This document shows positions 8,377 through 17,224 of a stretch of DNA of 64,000 nucleotides, in pieces; the first letter of the stretch is position 1, and each line of letters opens with the position of its first letter. This DNA comes from Ilyobacter_A sp963675185 (lineage in GTDB: Bacteria; Fusobacteriota; Fusobacteriia; Fusobacteriales; Fusobacteriaceae). A model generated the notes under the pieces. It was not told the origin of the DNA, ran no database searches, and saw nothing but the letters and a program-made list of their open reading frames with translations. The translations under genes and the position numbers were made by a program. Location of the stretch: positions 372,001 to 436,000 of the forward strand of contig CAXXOH010000003.1 in NCBI GenBank assembly GCA_963675185.2, written 5' to 3'.

Positions 8377-10407
8377 CTATGCCAAACTCCCTTCTGCCCC
8401 CTTTATCCAGTAGAACTGGTAAGGCTCTAATACTATCCTTTCGTCTTCTATCTTAATACCGTCCTCGGTGTAAGCATCATGCAGCTCTCCGGATATTCAG
8501 CTCCTAGAGAGTATCCCGAAGTCTACACTCTGTTTTTCATCTGAAAAGTTCATCACCACAAGAGTCTTATTCTCCTCTCCCTCAGAAAACTAAACACATG
8601 CATGTTGTCAACTCCCATCATCTGGTAGTCATTTTCATTGTGGAATTCAGGCATAGTCTTCCTAACGTCTATCATCCTCTTTATAGATGTGAACACATCT
8701 TTTTCTATAGTCCCTTCTTCGTTTCTTTTTTCAGCCTTTTCCCAATCCATTACAGGTCTGTTTAGCCATATATTGTCGCCTTTCTTATCCTCTTCATCCA
8801 TGTAGCTGTAGTCATTTAGGGTTGCTATTTCGTCACCGTAGTATATTAGAGGTATTCCACCAAAAGACATTATAGCACTGTGCATTAACTTTATCTTTTT
8901 TAAGGATTTTTCTTTTTCATGGTGGTTGTCCCATTTAAGGGCCTTCTCAAGTCCCGCAATGGCAGCTAGCGAACCAGTTATCCTGGCATCTCCAGTTTTC
9001 GGGTTGTACATGAACTTCTCTCCATTAGCATGGCTCCCCATGTGTCCCTCAGTGAAATACTTTATCAAAAACTCCCTGTGCATTCTAGGGTCGTATCCTA
9101 CCTGGAAAGCGTCGTGGTCCGAAAAACCTAAACCTATATCGGCATGACACCTTATATAGTTTATCCAGGTTGTCCCCTTTGGAAGCCTTGGCATATTTTC
9201 AAGTCCTTTGACCATAAGTTTTGTATTTTTGGTGGCTATCGCATCCCAGAGAAATACCATGAACGAAGCGTTGTATGCTATTTCGCACTCCTTGCCTGCT
9301 GCCTCACCCTCGCCGAGGTATTTGACTATCTCTATAAACTGTACTATCGCCTCCGCCTTAAAAACTGCTCCAGGTGCTACGATTTTACCGCAAGCCTTGA
9401 AAAGCTGGAGTATAATATGCGCCTCCGCTTCATTTTGGCTATCGGTACCTAGCCTTTTCCAAAGAAAAGCAACAGTGTCAAGTCTAAGTATATCCACTCC
9501 CTGATTAGCCAAATTTAACATTATTTTACACATTTCTATGAATACTTCAGGGTTTCTGTAGTTTAAGTCCCACTGGTATCTATTATATACCTTAAATATC
9601 CATTTGCCTATCTCTTCCCTATACGTGAAGTTTCCTGGTGCCATCTCCGGCAAAGTCTCCTCAAATTTGTCAGGTATACTCCTGTCGCTGTACATTTAAT
9701 AATAGTTTTGATATTTTTCGTCACCTGAGAGGGCTTTTTCAGCCCATTCATGCTCATCTGCTGTATGATTTAGCACAAGATCTAGTTCCAATAGCATATT
9801 ATTTTTTCTGAATTCAGAAGCTATATCCCTTATATCCTTCATCGAACCAAGTCTTCTATCCACACTTTTATAGTCGCTTACTGCACAGCCACCGTCATTT
9901 TCCCCCTTCGGGCTTTTAAGCAGGGGCATTAAGTGCACATAATTTACCCCAAGCTCTTTTAAATAGTCTAGCTTACCCTTAAATCCTTTTAAGTTTTTGG
10001 CGTACCGTCCACATGCAGCATAGTCCCAACCCATTCCTGGCTCATATACCATCCCGGGTTAGCTTCCCTTTCTACATCGAGTTTTTTAGTTCTTCCGGCC
10101 TGTCAGTATAAAGCTTCATAAGCGCTTTCACAAGCATTTTCAGCTGATTTTGAAAGTCCACTCTAACCCCATACAGCCTCTGGAACTTCTTGAATATATC
10201 CTCAAAATGCAGCCCCAGCCTTGCATAAAACAAATTAAAATTTAAATTTTTCTTAGCCTTTGACTGTAGCTCAAGTATCAATTCATTTAATAATTTTTGA
10301 GTGTTTTGTGAACTCATTCCCCCCCTATTAAATAACTTTTTCCCACCAATCAAACCCAGTTTTAGGGTTATCATAAGGTGTTCAACTAGTTTTTTAGCTA
10401 TTTTCAA
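8377..10407 (-). pseudogene. Decayed amylosucrase-type GH13 glucosyltransferase
   Basis: Fragments in three frames align end to end with an amylosucrase-like protein of about 670 residues. They comprise the N-terminal helical part ending LYTDRPEELKN, then KLDYLKELGVNYVHLMPLL, LVLNHTADEHEWA, DILRLDTVAFLW (nucleophile Asp region), FKAEAIVQF (acid/base Glu region), LIYYGDEIATLNDY and a C-terminal beta domain. Lesions are a frameshift with stop near 10072-10085, another shift near 10010-10040, an in-frame TAA at 9696-9698 where a Tyr codon is expected, a frameshift near 8565 and a TGA at 8497-8499. The usual HDD motif reads CHADIG, so a catalytic Asp is also changed. Family members make alpha-glucan from sucrose. 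It is not functional as it stands. Confidence 0.85.
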
Positions 10408-10721
10408 ATCAATAAAATCACTTTAAATTATTCTTTATTCAAACTATATATAGTGCTCTACAGCACCTAGGTTAACCGCATAACCCAATGCTTAAAAAAT
10501 TTATCCTATATAATATATATCCGATTTGAAAATAATCTTTAACACGCTACTATTCAATATCTAAAGCAAGTTAAGCGTTTAATAACACATCTATAAAATA
10601 CTTCATTTTTACAATTTTGTCAAACTATTTTAATTTTTTTGCCAGCATTTCTCCGGTGCCCGTAAGCTGTTGTTTAACCACGGCTTAAGTATGTAAAAAA
10701 CTTATTTGTGCTCTGAGAATT
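10408..10721. other. Intergenic stretch without recognised gene
   Basis: These 314 bases are AT-rich and hold no convincing ORF. A short GC-richer patch at 10640-10685 could fold on either strand but matches no riboswitch class I know. It presumably includes the old promoter of the amylosucrase pseudogene. Confidence 0.4.
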
Positions 10722-10756
10722 AAAAAAGGCAGGTACATGTATACCTGCCTTTTTTA
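10722..10756. terminator. Terminator downstream of the metal ABC operon
   Basis: AAAAAAGGCAGGTA-CATG-TACCTGCCTTTTTT forms a strong hairpin with T-runs on both strands just beyond the stop of the winged-helix gene; in the genome one extra A lies next to the loop. Confidence 0.8.
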
Positions 10757-10757
10757 G

Positions 10758-10961
10758 CTACTTTAGCTTTATAGAGGAATTGAAGCTACTTATCTCTATA
10801 TCCAGTTTATCCTCTTTTATTAGCCACCCGATTGCCAAAAGAAGATCTGTTTTTGTAATAGCTGTTTCCTCCATCAAACTTTTAAATGTGTGCTCCTTCT
10901 CGCAAAGAGCATGCCAGATTCTCCCTGCATTTTTCCCAATAGTTTCTGTAGTGTACCTCAT
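10758..10961 (-). CDS. Winged helix-turn-helix domain protein (DUF2582-like)
   Basis: A 67-residue protein made of one small winged-helix fold: IGKNAGRIWHALCE helix, HTFKSLMEETAITKTDLLLAIGWLIKE helix-turn-helix and a short wing (LDIEISSF). This matches the DUF2582 group of tiny wHTH proteins. Function in the family is poorly defined; DNA or protein binding is likely. It follows the metal permease by 45 bases and ends at a strong terminator, so it is probably the last gene of that operon. It may have a regulatory role, which is inference. Confidence 0.7.
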   Translation of the reverse strand: MRYTTETIGKNAGRIWHALCEKEHTFKSLMEETAITKTDLLLAIGWLIKEDKLDIEISSFNSSIKLK

Positions 10962-11006
10962 AACTCTCCCCCCATTTTTAAATTATAATATATTTTTAAC
11001 TAAAAT

Positions 11007-11846
11007 TTAGAAAGTTAGCTGTCTTAATCTGAGCCGTTTAAGCAAATTTTTTCCCCCTATAGTTACTATGAAAGTAATTGCCATAACAAATATTATCGTG
11101 GCTCCGGAAGGCAGTTCCATCCAGTAGGAAACTAAAAGTCCCAGCATACATGAAAAAAACGATATAAGCACTGACATAATCATTATACCTCTAAAATTTT
11201 GAGAAAACAAGCCTGCTATTGCCTGGGGTATAGTAAAAAGCGATATTACTAGCATTACCCCCACAACCCTGAGGTTTATAACAATGGTCAAGGCTATTAG
11301 AACAATAAGGCCAAACTTTATCTGCTTTACTGGAAGTAGTTTTGTCTTGGCGTACTCTTCGTCAAAGCTTATATATAAAATCTCTTTAAAAAAAATACCA
11401 AAATAAAGTAGTACTGCAGCCACCAGTATCCACATTATATTTATGTCTACGCCGGAAACCGTCAATATACTCCCAAACAGGTAGGCATTTAGGTCAGGTA
11501 CATAGCCGGGTGTCAAAAATATAAAGATTATTCCTATGGCCATCCCAAGAGACCATATAATCCCTATTATAGAATCCTCTCTTACTTCCTCTTTCTGTGA
11601 TAGGTATTCCACGGCAAGCGCTGCTGCAACAGCAAACACAGAAGCCCCCAGTACTGGGTTTATCCCAAGATAATACCCTATACCTATACCTCCGAAGGAT
11701 GCGTGGGTTATGCCTCCGCTTATAAATGTCATTCTTTTGGATGCAACATACGTGCCTATTATACCACATGAAATACTTGTTAGTACAGAGGCTAACATGG
11801 CATTTATAAAAAATTTATATGAAAACAACTCAATTATCTCATTCAT
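11007..11846 (-). CDS. Metal (Zn/Mn/Fe) ABC transporter permease
   Basis: A roughly 279-residue integral membrane protein of the ABC-3 (ZnuB/MntB) family with about eight hydrophobic segments. Family features include the N-terminal SCGIIGTYVASKRMTFISGGITHASFGGIGIGYYLG block and the LRVVGVMLVISLFTIPQAIA block. It forms the inner-membrane channel of a divalent-metal importer with the ATPase upstream. A longer frame starts at 11861, but GAGGG followed by ATG at 11846, overlapping the ATPase stop, is the likely start. No substrate-binding protein gene is adjacent, so the metal cannot be assigned. Confidence 0.88.
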   Translation of the reverse strand: MNEIIELFSYKFFINAMLASVLTSISCGIIGTYVASKRMTFISGGITHASFGGIGIGYYLGINPVLGASVFAVAAALAVEYLSQKEEVREDSIIGIIWSLGMAIGIIFIFLTPGYVPDLNAYLFGSILTVSGVDINIMWILVAAVLLYFGIFFKEILYISFDEEYAKTKLLPVKQIKFGLIVLIALTIVINLRVVGVMLVISLFTIPQAIAGLFSQNFRGIMIMSVLISFFSCMLGLLVSYWMELPSGATIIFVMAITFIVTIGGKNLLKRLRLRQLTF

Positions 11847-12600
11847 CTTTGTCACCCTCATGCTGCTCCAGATGCCTTACAGGGATATCGTGGCTAACCA
11901 TGTCCACAGGGTAATTATACGTTTTCAACACGTCATCCGTTATCTTGTTTGAATCGTGATAATAAAGGTACCTGTTCACGCAAGCTATGCTTTTAATATA
12001 GTGTGGTATCATCCCCAGATCGTGGGTAACCAATATTATTGCCATATCTCTGTTGAGCTCCTTTAACGTGGTGTAAAAACTTTTTTCAAAATTTTTATCC
12101 ACAAACGTATTGGGTTCATCGAGCAACAGTAGCTTAGGCGAAGACACCAGGGCGCGGCACAAAAAAACCTTTTGCATCTCACCTCCGCTTAGATTGCCTA
12201 TGTTTTTTTTCTTAAGGTGCTGTATGCTGAATTTTTCTAACAGGTTGTCCACCTTTTTTTTCTCGTTTTTATTGAATTTTCTAAACATGTCGCTGCCGGA
12301 AACCATCCCAGACAGTACCACGTCAAAAACTGAAATGGGGAATTTCCTGTCTATCTCCTTTATCTGAGGGAGATACCCGATTTTTCCCTTTATGCCTTCA
12401 TGATACTCTATTTCCCCTAAAACCGGCTCGACTATTCCAACAATAGATTTAAGCAACGTGCTCTTCCCCCCGCCGTTTGGACCTATTATAGCCAAAAAAT
12501 CGCGTTCTTTTATCTCCAAGTTTACGTTTTTCAAAACTACTATGTCATCGTATGTTACTGTTAAGTTCTTGATTTCCACATATTTTTTCACACATACCAC
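11839..12600 (-). CDS. Metal ABC transporter ATP-binding protein
   Basis: A 253-residue ABC ATPase with Walker A GPNGGGKST (about residues 40-48), Q-loop YLPQ, signature LSGGEMQK, Walker B LLLLDEP and the H-loop VTHD. Sequence and pairing with an ABC-3 permease place it in the ZnuC/MntA group. The frame opens with GTG at 12600; a second GTG three codons later has a better-spaced AGGTGG, so the exact start is open. It overlaps the permease by 8 bases (with that gene's start at 11846). Confidence 0.88.
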   Translation of the reverse strand: MVCVKKYVEIKNLTVTYDDIVVLKNVNLEIKERDFLAIIGPNGGGKSTLLKSIVGIVEPVLGEIEYHEGIKGKIGYLPQIKEIDRKFPISVFDVVLSGMVSGSDMFRKFNKNEKKKVDNLLEKFSIQHLKKKNIGNLSGGEMQKVFLCRALVSSPKLLLLDEPNTFVDKNFEKSFYTTLKELNRDMAIILVTHDLGMIPHYIKSIACVNRYLYYHDSNKITDDVLKTYNYPVDMVSHDIPVRHLEQHEGDKDE

Positions 12601-12783
12601 CTTGTTTTCAACATATTTTAATGAACTACACTACGTATATTACCAGGACTGCTGATATTTTCCTCTTTTTTGACGTGTGCATCGGACTTTTTTACCTTAA
12701 ATTCTAAAATTCAGGGTAGGATATTTTTATCAAATTGCATCCCATGTAAAAATTTTAATTGTACAGTATTTTTAAATAAATAA

Positions 12784-12812
12784 TTGAATTCTAATATAAA
12801 AAAGGCTATACT
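12784..12812 (+). promoter_or_regulatory. Promoter for sppA
   Basis: TTGAAT (12784-12789), a 17-base spacer and TATACT (12807-12812) stand 25 bases before the ATG, which is preceded by AAGGAGGGG. Confidence 0.6.
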
Positions 12813-12837
12813 AAATTAGTTAAGGAGGGGATTTTTT

Positions 12838-14568
12838 ATGTTTACTTTTTTTAAATACCTATGGAAAGCTTTGCTTTTCGTGCTAAGGGAAATAGTTAAA
12901 TTTTTTATATTCATAGCACTTCTGTTGGTTCTAGTACTCATTATTCTAAATAACACCAAGGAGATTAAGGGAAAGAAAATTGCTCCAGACAAGCACTCCT
13001 ACCTTGAGTTGAGCTTCGAAAGCGAACTGCGTGAAAGCAGCGAAATAAACCCCTTTTCGTTTAGAATGGGAAACATCAACTTTTACCGTGTGATAAGCTT
13101 AATTGAAAATACTAAAAATGACTCAAAGATAGACGGTATAATAATCGACCTTGACAACATGAACATCTCAAGAAACCATATGGAAGAAATTTCAAAAGCT
13201 CTGCAGGATTTTAAAAAATCCGGAAAATCAGTTTATGCTTTTGGTAGCAGTATAGACAACTCCAATTATTTCATCGGCTCAATGGCTGACAAAGTGATAA
13301 TGCCGCCGTCCCACTCCACCAATCTCGGACTAAGCGGCTACTACAGGGAGTTCCCTTACTTCAAAAGACTAGGGGACAGGCTGGGTATAAAGTATAACGT
13401 GGTGCACGTAGGAGAGTATAAAACTTACGGCGAAAACTACACCAGGGATACCATGTCTGATGAGTTCCGTTCTGATGTATCAAGGATCTACGACAAGGTT
13501 TTCAGTGAGTTTATAAGTGAGGTGTCCAAAAACAGAAACTTCAATGACAACCTGTTTCAAACTCGTGTTCTAGAAGGCAGTCTGGTATCTAAGGACTCGT
13601 TTGATGCTCTGAAAAACAAGCTGGTGGATGAACTTCTGTACCGAGATGAATTCTTGGAAAAATATGGTATAAGCAATACAGTGAACTTAGAGGATTACAG
13701 CAATTACATGTCTTCGATGCAAGCCTCCAAGTCAAAAAATAAAATAGCAATAGTCTACGCTGAGGGACCTATATATTTTAACGGGATCAGCAGCCCAAAA
13801 GAAGGGGCTGTGAGGAAAGATGAGATCATTCGCCAGCTAGAGGAAGCCGAAAACAACAATGATGTAAAGGGAGTTGTACTGAGGGTAAATTCTCCAGGGG
13901 GGTCAGCACTTGCTTCCGAACTCATAAATTACAAGATAAGAACTTATAGAAAACCAGTATACGTATCCCTCGGCGGGGTAGCGGCGTCCGGCGGTTACTA
14001 TATTGCAACCGCAGGTCAAAAAATCTTTGCCGACAAATCTACTATAACCGGCTCTATAGGTGTGGTATCCCTTGTTCCAAGCTTCGAGGGGCTCATAGAC
14101 AAAGCGTACATCGACTTAGAAAAGGTGGAGAAAGGTAAGCACAGCGGCCTATACTCCATGAGCAAGGAATTGACAGAGGAGGAGGCCGGTCTTCTAAGGG
14201 ACAACAGCCTGAAGATATATGATGAGTTTAAAACAAGAGTAAGCGAGGGCAGAAAGCTGCCTTTGGACAAAGTGGAAGATATAGCCCAAGGAAAAATCTG
14301 GTTGGGCGAAGAGGCGCTGTCAATATCACTTATAGACGGCATAGCCTCCCTAAAAGAGGTCATCAACATAGCTGCAAATGAGCTAAACCTAGAATCTTTC
14401 TCGGTTATAGAGTTGAAAAAAGAAATACAGCTCAAGGATTTCTTCGAAAAGGGTTACATAATTTTCAACAGCTTCTTCAACTTTGAAAAAAGCCTCTACA
14501 ATTTTTTAGACAAAAACGAGATCTTTAAGAGGCCGGTGACGCTTTTCCCATATACTATTTGTATTTAG
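12838..14568 (+). CDS. sppA: Signal peptide peptidase SppA, long (67K) type
   Basis: A 576-residue membrane-anchored serine protease with one N-terminal transmembrane segment (about residues 18-38) and two tandem S49 domains as in E. coli SppA. The general-base Lys is Lys195 in HVGEYKTYGE and the nucleophile Ser384 is in GGVAASGGYYIA, matching the split dyad of the long form. VNSPGGSALAS marks the second domain. It digests cleaved signal peptides in the membrane. It heads a plus-strand operon with the thioredoxin-like gene and, before IS insertion, probably nfeD and glgX. Confidence 0.92.
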   Translation: MFTFFKYLWKALLFVLREIVKFFIFIALLLVLVLIILNNTKEIKGKKIAPDKHSYLELSFESELRESSEINPFSFRMGNINFYRVISLIENTKNDSKIDGIIIDLDNMNISRNHMEEISKALQDFKKSGKSVYAFGSSIDNSNYFIGSMADKVIMPPSHSTNLGLSGYYREFPYFKRLGDRLGIKYNVVHVGEYKTYGENYTRDTMSDEFRSDVSRIYDKVFSEFISEVSKNRNFNDNLFQTRVLEGSLVSKDSFDALKNKLVDELLYRDEFLEKYGISNTVNLEDYSNYMSSMQASKSKNKIAIVYAEGPIYFNGISSPKEGAVRKDEIIRQLEEAENNNDVKGVVLRVNSPGGSALASELINYKIRTYRKPVYVSLGGVAASGGYYIATAGQKIFADKSTITGSIGVVSLVPSFEGLIDKAYIDLEKVEKGKHSGLYSMSKELTEEEAGLLRDNSLKIYDEFKTRVSEGRKLPLDKVEDIAQGKIWLGEEALSISLIDGIASLKEVINIAANELNLESFSVIELKKEIQLKDFFEKGYIIFNSFFNFEKSLYNFLDKNEIFKRPVTLFPYTICI

Positions 14569-14620
14569 TAGAAAAATAAACTATACTTATCTTAAGAATC
14601 CTTTTTATGGAGGGGTGCAC

Positions 14621-15148
14621 ATGCTAAAACTAGAGGAAGCTTGGGATTATGAAGATTACATAGGTTCAGCACTACACGAACACTACAAAACAGCTCAACA
14701 TAAGATGTTTGAGAAACTCTCGCTGACAAAAGAGGTTGAGGATGACCTATCCAAAATAGACACCCTCACAAACATATTTGTCTTCGGTGAGGTAAGCTCT
14801 CCAGACTGCAGGGTAATCATACCCATTCTAGAAAAAATGAGGAGGACGAACCAAAACATAAACCTCTATATTTTCCCTAGAAAGGGCAACGAAAAATTCC
14901 TTTCATTAAATACAGAGGAAGACAAAATCCCTAGTGTGATGGTAGAGGACGTCGGAAATGAAGACTTGCTAAGCGAGGGATTGATACTTATATTAGAAGA
15001 GTTTCCCGAAACGCTGAAACTGGACCTTTCCGGTAAAGGCAGCGAGGAAAAACAAGAACTGATAAGTTCCTTTAGAAATGGAGAGCTTAGCGAAATCGTG
15101 CAAAAGGAGTTAATGAATAAAATCCTGAAAATAATCAAAAAGAGGTAG
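14621..15148 (+). CDS. Thioredoxin-like protein with a single motif cysteine
   Basis: A 175-residue cytoplasmic protein. The centre (IFVFGEVSSPDCRVIIPILEKM, about residues 49-70) has the strand-turn-helix shape of a thioredoxin fold, but only one Cys stands where C-x-x-C would be (SPDC). IPSVMVED supplies the cis-Pro strand. It resembles the thioredoxin-family proteins annotated in low-GC bacteria, with no defined substrate. A GTG two codons upstream is in frame, but GGAGGGG 5 bases before ATG at 14621 fixes the start. Its terminator is now split by an IS element. Confidence 0.7.
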   Translation: MLKLEEAWDYEDYIGSALHEHYKTAQHKMFEKLSLTKEVEDDLSKIDTLTNIFVFGEVSSPDCRVIIPILEKMRRTNQNINLYIFPRKGNEKFLSLNTEEDKIPSVMVEDVGNEDLLSEGLILILEEFPETLKLDLSGKGSEEKQELISSFRNGELSEIVQKELMNKILKIIKKR

Positions 15149-15154
15149 AGCCTA
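15139..15154 (+). terminator. Left half of terminator split by the IS4-family element
   Basis: The AAAGAGGTAG arm begins near 15139 and its partner CTACCTCTTTTTTT sits at 16710-16723, beyond the IS. Joined across one copy of the target duplication they form a classic terminator hairpin right after the stop of the thioredoxin-like gene. Confidence 0.7.
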
Positions 15155-15173
15155 CATACCTATCAAGCTAAGA

Positions 15174-15217
15174 AATTTTAGGAACCTAACTTTTATATAG
15201 TTAGGTTCCTATTTTAA
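15174..15217 (-). terminator. Hairpin inside the IS left end
   Basis: AGGAACCTAAC (15180-15190) and GTTAGGTTCCT (15200-15210) pair perfectly around a 9-base loop, with T-rich sequence on both sides. It is well placed to stop the minus-strand transposase transcript, or to block transcription entering from the host gene. Confidence 0.6.
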
Positions 15218-15304
15218 TTTTAAAGCTAAATTTTCAAACTACAAAAAACCACTTGCAAAAATGGCTAAAAAAGTTTATTCTATTATCAGTGGTGTTCTCG
15301 GTGA

Positions 15305-16619
15305 TTATTTGCTGGGAACTTTTTTTATTTTAGAATCAATAATTTTTTTTAATTTTGAAGTCAAGCGCATGAAACGCTTTTTAGATTTCAAAGTTTCCAT
15401 GAAATCAGTCAAAACCCCCAACGAACTTTTTATTACTCGCCTTATACTCATTTCTTTTGAGTATCCTCCATTGATACCCTTTGTAATCTCCATTAAAAGA
15501 AGCATTCTAATTAAAGTGGCATATATGTGAGTCTCTATTCTTTCTACTTTCAAGTCTTTTAGTTTATCTAGTTTAAAATCAGACTTAAAAATTTTAAACA
15601 GCAATTCAATTTGCCATCTCAATTTATATATTTCGATGATTTCAGAAGGATTGAATCCCCAAAGATTAGTAATATATCCAGTAATTTCAGCAGAACTTCT
15701 TGCGTGCTTTGCGCAGTACTCATTCCTTCTTTCTCTTTCTTCTATCTTTTGTACTTTTTTTATTAGAAGTCTCTTTGTCCAATTTAGTTAGGATTACCCT
15801 AAAAGGCCTCTTGTCGTCATGGCTTCCGACTAGAAATTCATATTCTTGAGTCTCTCCTGCTTTTAGTTCTTTTCGCAACTCTCCAGCATTTGTTACCAAA
15901 TACTTCGTCTTTTTTAGTAGTTTTCCCTTTGGTGAGTACTGAGGATTAGGGTTTAAAGCAAATAACCTTGTTCCGGCTTTCAAACGAGAAACAAAAGAGC
16001 TGTTTCTGCTTTCAATCTCATTGAAGTCATCAAATTTAAAGTACCCTAAATCTTTTAAAACTAAGGAATCTGTAACTAATTTATCGTAGACATATTTAGA
16101 AAAATTTTGCTCATTTTTAGTTCCCGTAGATAAAACAGTGTTCTTAAAAGAATAATCTAATAATTCAAGGAGAAGATTTATTTTTAAAACAGCAGGATTA
16201 GATTTGTTTGCACCTTTATACTTATTTTTTAATTTATTTGGCAATTTTATTTCAGTAGAGTCCATTAAAAAGATATTGCTGAAGCCATAATTTTTAAAGG
16301 CTTTAGACTTATTGGATATTTGTGTTTTACAAAGAGATAAGAAAATATTTTTAAGAAATTCTACAGAAGCCTCGCTAAACCTCTGATCAAGCGCTTGAGG
16401 AGAAATATTAATATTCTGCTTTAATAGAAGTTCAGCGCTTAATTCTTCCAAGGATGAAGTGCATAAATTATTGGAGCTGAAACAAGTTAAAGATATGAAG
16501 TTAAGAGGAGAGATTTTGCCGCTATTCCTAATTTTGAATTTAGAATACCTGGCAATTTGTTCAATATTTTTTTCCGAAAAGTAATTTAAAAATTTTGTTC
16601 TGATTTGTCTGTTTCCCAA
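15305..16619 (-). pseudogene. IS4-family transposase, frameshifted
   Basis: The N-terminal part (start to 15720) carries FLMDSTEIKLP with the first catalytic Asp and a later SLVLKDLGYFKFDDF segment with the second. The C-terminal part carries YKLRWQIELLFKIFK, the Y-(2)-R-(3)-E-(6)-K signature of the IS4 family with the catalytic Glu. The two parts are in different frames: near 15722-15730 a one-base shift joins KDRRKRKK to NEYCAKHARSSAEITGYITNLWG. It could be a mutation or, less likely, programmed frameshifting. The start is probably TTG at 16619, 8 bases after AAGGAGG. Confidence 0.8.
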
Positions 16620-16624
16620 AAGAA

Positions 16625-16663
16625 AAACCTCCTTCAAGTAGTCCTTGAAGAAGGTTTTAGCAC
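16625..16663 (-). promoter_or_regulatory. Hairpin sequestering the transposase ribosome binding site
   Basis: On the minus strand AACCTTCTTCAAG pairs with CTTGAAGGAGGTT just before the TTG start, burying the AAGGAGG. Read-through RNA from outside the IS would fold this way and be poorly translated, a known self-limiting device in several IS families. Operation here is inferred from sequence. Confidence 0.5.
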
Positions 16664-16807
16664 AAATTCTATTAAATTCAAAGCTTAGCTTGATAGGTAT
16701 GGGTAGAGCCTACCTCTTTTTTTATTGCTGTTTAAAATAAAACCTTTGAAAAAAGGAAATCTAAATTTTCCTAGAAAACTAATAAAAAACAGTTGGAGGG
16801 GGCACTC

Positions 16808-17224
16808 ATGGTTTTCTATACATTTTTGATATTGGGAATAATATTAATCGGTCTCGAGATAATGACGCCAGGTACATTTATATTTTTCAATATAGGCATA
16901 GCCTCCATAATAGTAGCGTTCTTGTCATATTTTTCACAGAACCTGCCTTTCCTGATAATAAGTATGGTTGCAATTTCTTTTGCACTTTACTTTTTTATGA
17001 AAAAATTTAGCCTATTCAAGGTAGAAAATTTTAAAACCAATGCAGAAAACTACATAGGTAAGGAGGCTGTAGTGCTTAAAGTGCTTGGGGATGGGAAGTA
17101 TCGAGTCAAGGTATTCTCTGAAGAGTGGAATGCTGTATCCGACGACAACTTAAACGCAGGGGACAAGGTTACTATATTAAAAATAGAAGGTACCAATTTA
17201 AAGGTTTCGAAAGAGGTGAAGTAA
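16808..17224 (+). CDS. NfeD-like membrane protein (short form)
   Basis: A 138-residue protein with two or three transmembrane segments in the first half (VFYTFLILGIILIGLEIM, then IGIASIIVAFL and FLIISMVAISFALYFF) and a C-terminal OB-fold NfeD domain (NYIGKEAVVLKVLGDGKYRVKVFSEEWNAVS). Short NfeD proteins normally assist SPFH/stomatin-type proteins in membranes. No stomatin gene is adjacent; the ancestral neighbour upstream is sppA. An in-frame TTG lies upstream, but GGAGGGGG before ATG at 16808 is decisive. The stop abuts the glgX start. Confidence 0.85.
   Translation: MVFYTFLILGIILIGLEIMTPGTFIFFNIGIASIIVAFLSYFSQNLPFLIISMVAISFALYFFMKKFSLFKVENFKTNAENYIGKEAVVLKVLGDGKYRVKVFSEEWNAVSDDNLNAGDKVTILKIEGTNLKVSKEVK

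Larger units (their letters stand above)
15144..16712. mobile_element. IS4-family insertion sequence with 11-bp target duplication
   Basis: Perfect 18-bp terminal inverted repeats CATACCTATCAAGCTAAG (15155-15172) and its complement (16684-16701) bound a 1547-bp element. It is flanked by 11-bp direct repeats GGTAGAGCCTA at 15144-15154 and 16702-16712, the target duplication length usual for IS4-type elements. The intact duplication indicates a fairly recent insertion. One transposase gene lies on the minus strand and is frameshifted. The feature span includes the duplications. Confidence 0.92.

Noticed and set aside
8553..10052. Two adjacent intact sugar-enzyme genes (9696-10052 and 8553-9695).
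   Set aside because: They are consecutive pieces of one amylosucrase-like protein separated by a single in-frame TAA, and both outer ends continue in other frames; this is one pseudogene.
10640..10685. Possible further glycine-type or other riboswitch, from a GGGCACCGGAG-like stretch on the minus strand.
   Set aside because: Only one short block resembles an aptamer; the other conserved parts are absent and no suitable gene follows.
15720..16637. A programmed frameshift joining the two transposase parts as certain.
   Set aside because: The A/G-rich stretch at the join is not a clear slippery heptamer, so mutation is the simpler reading.
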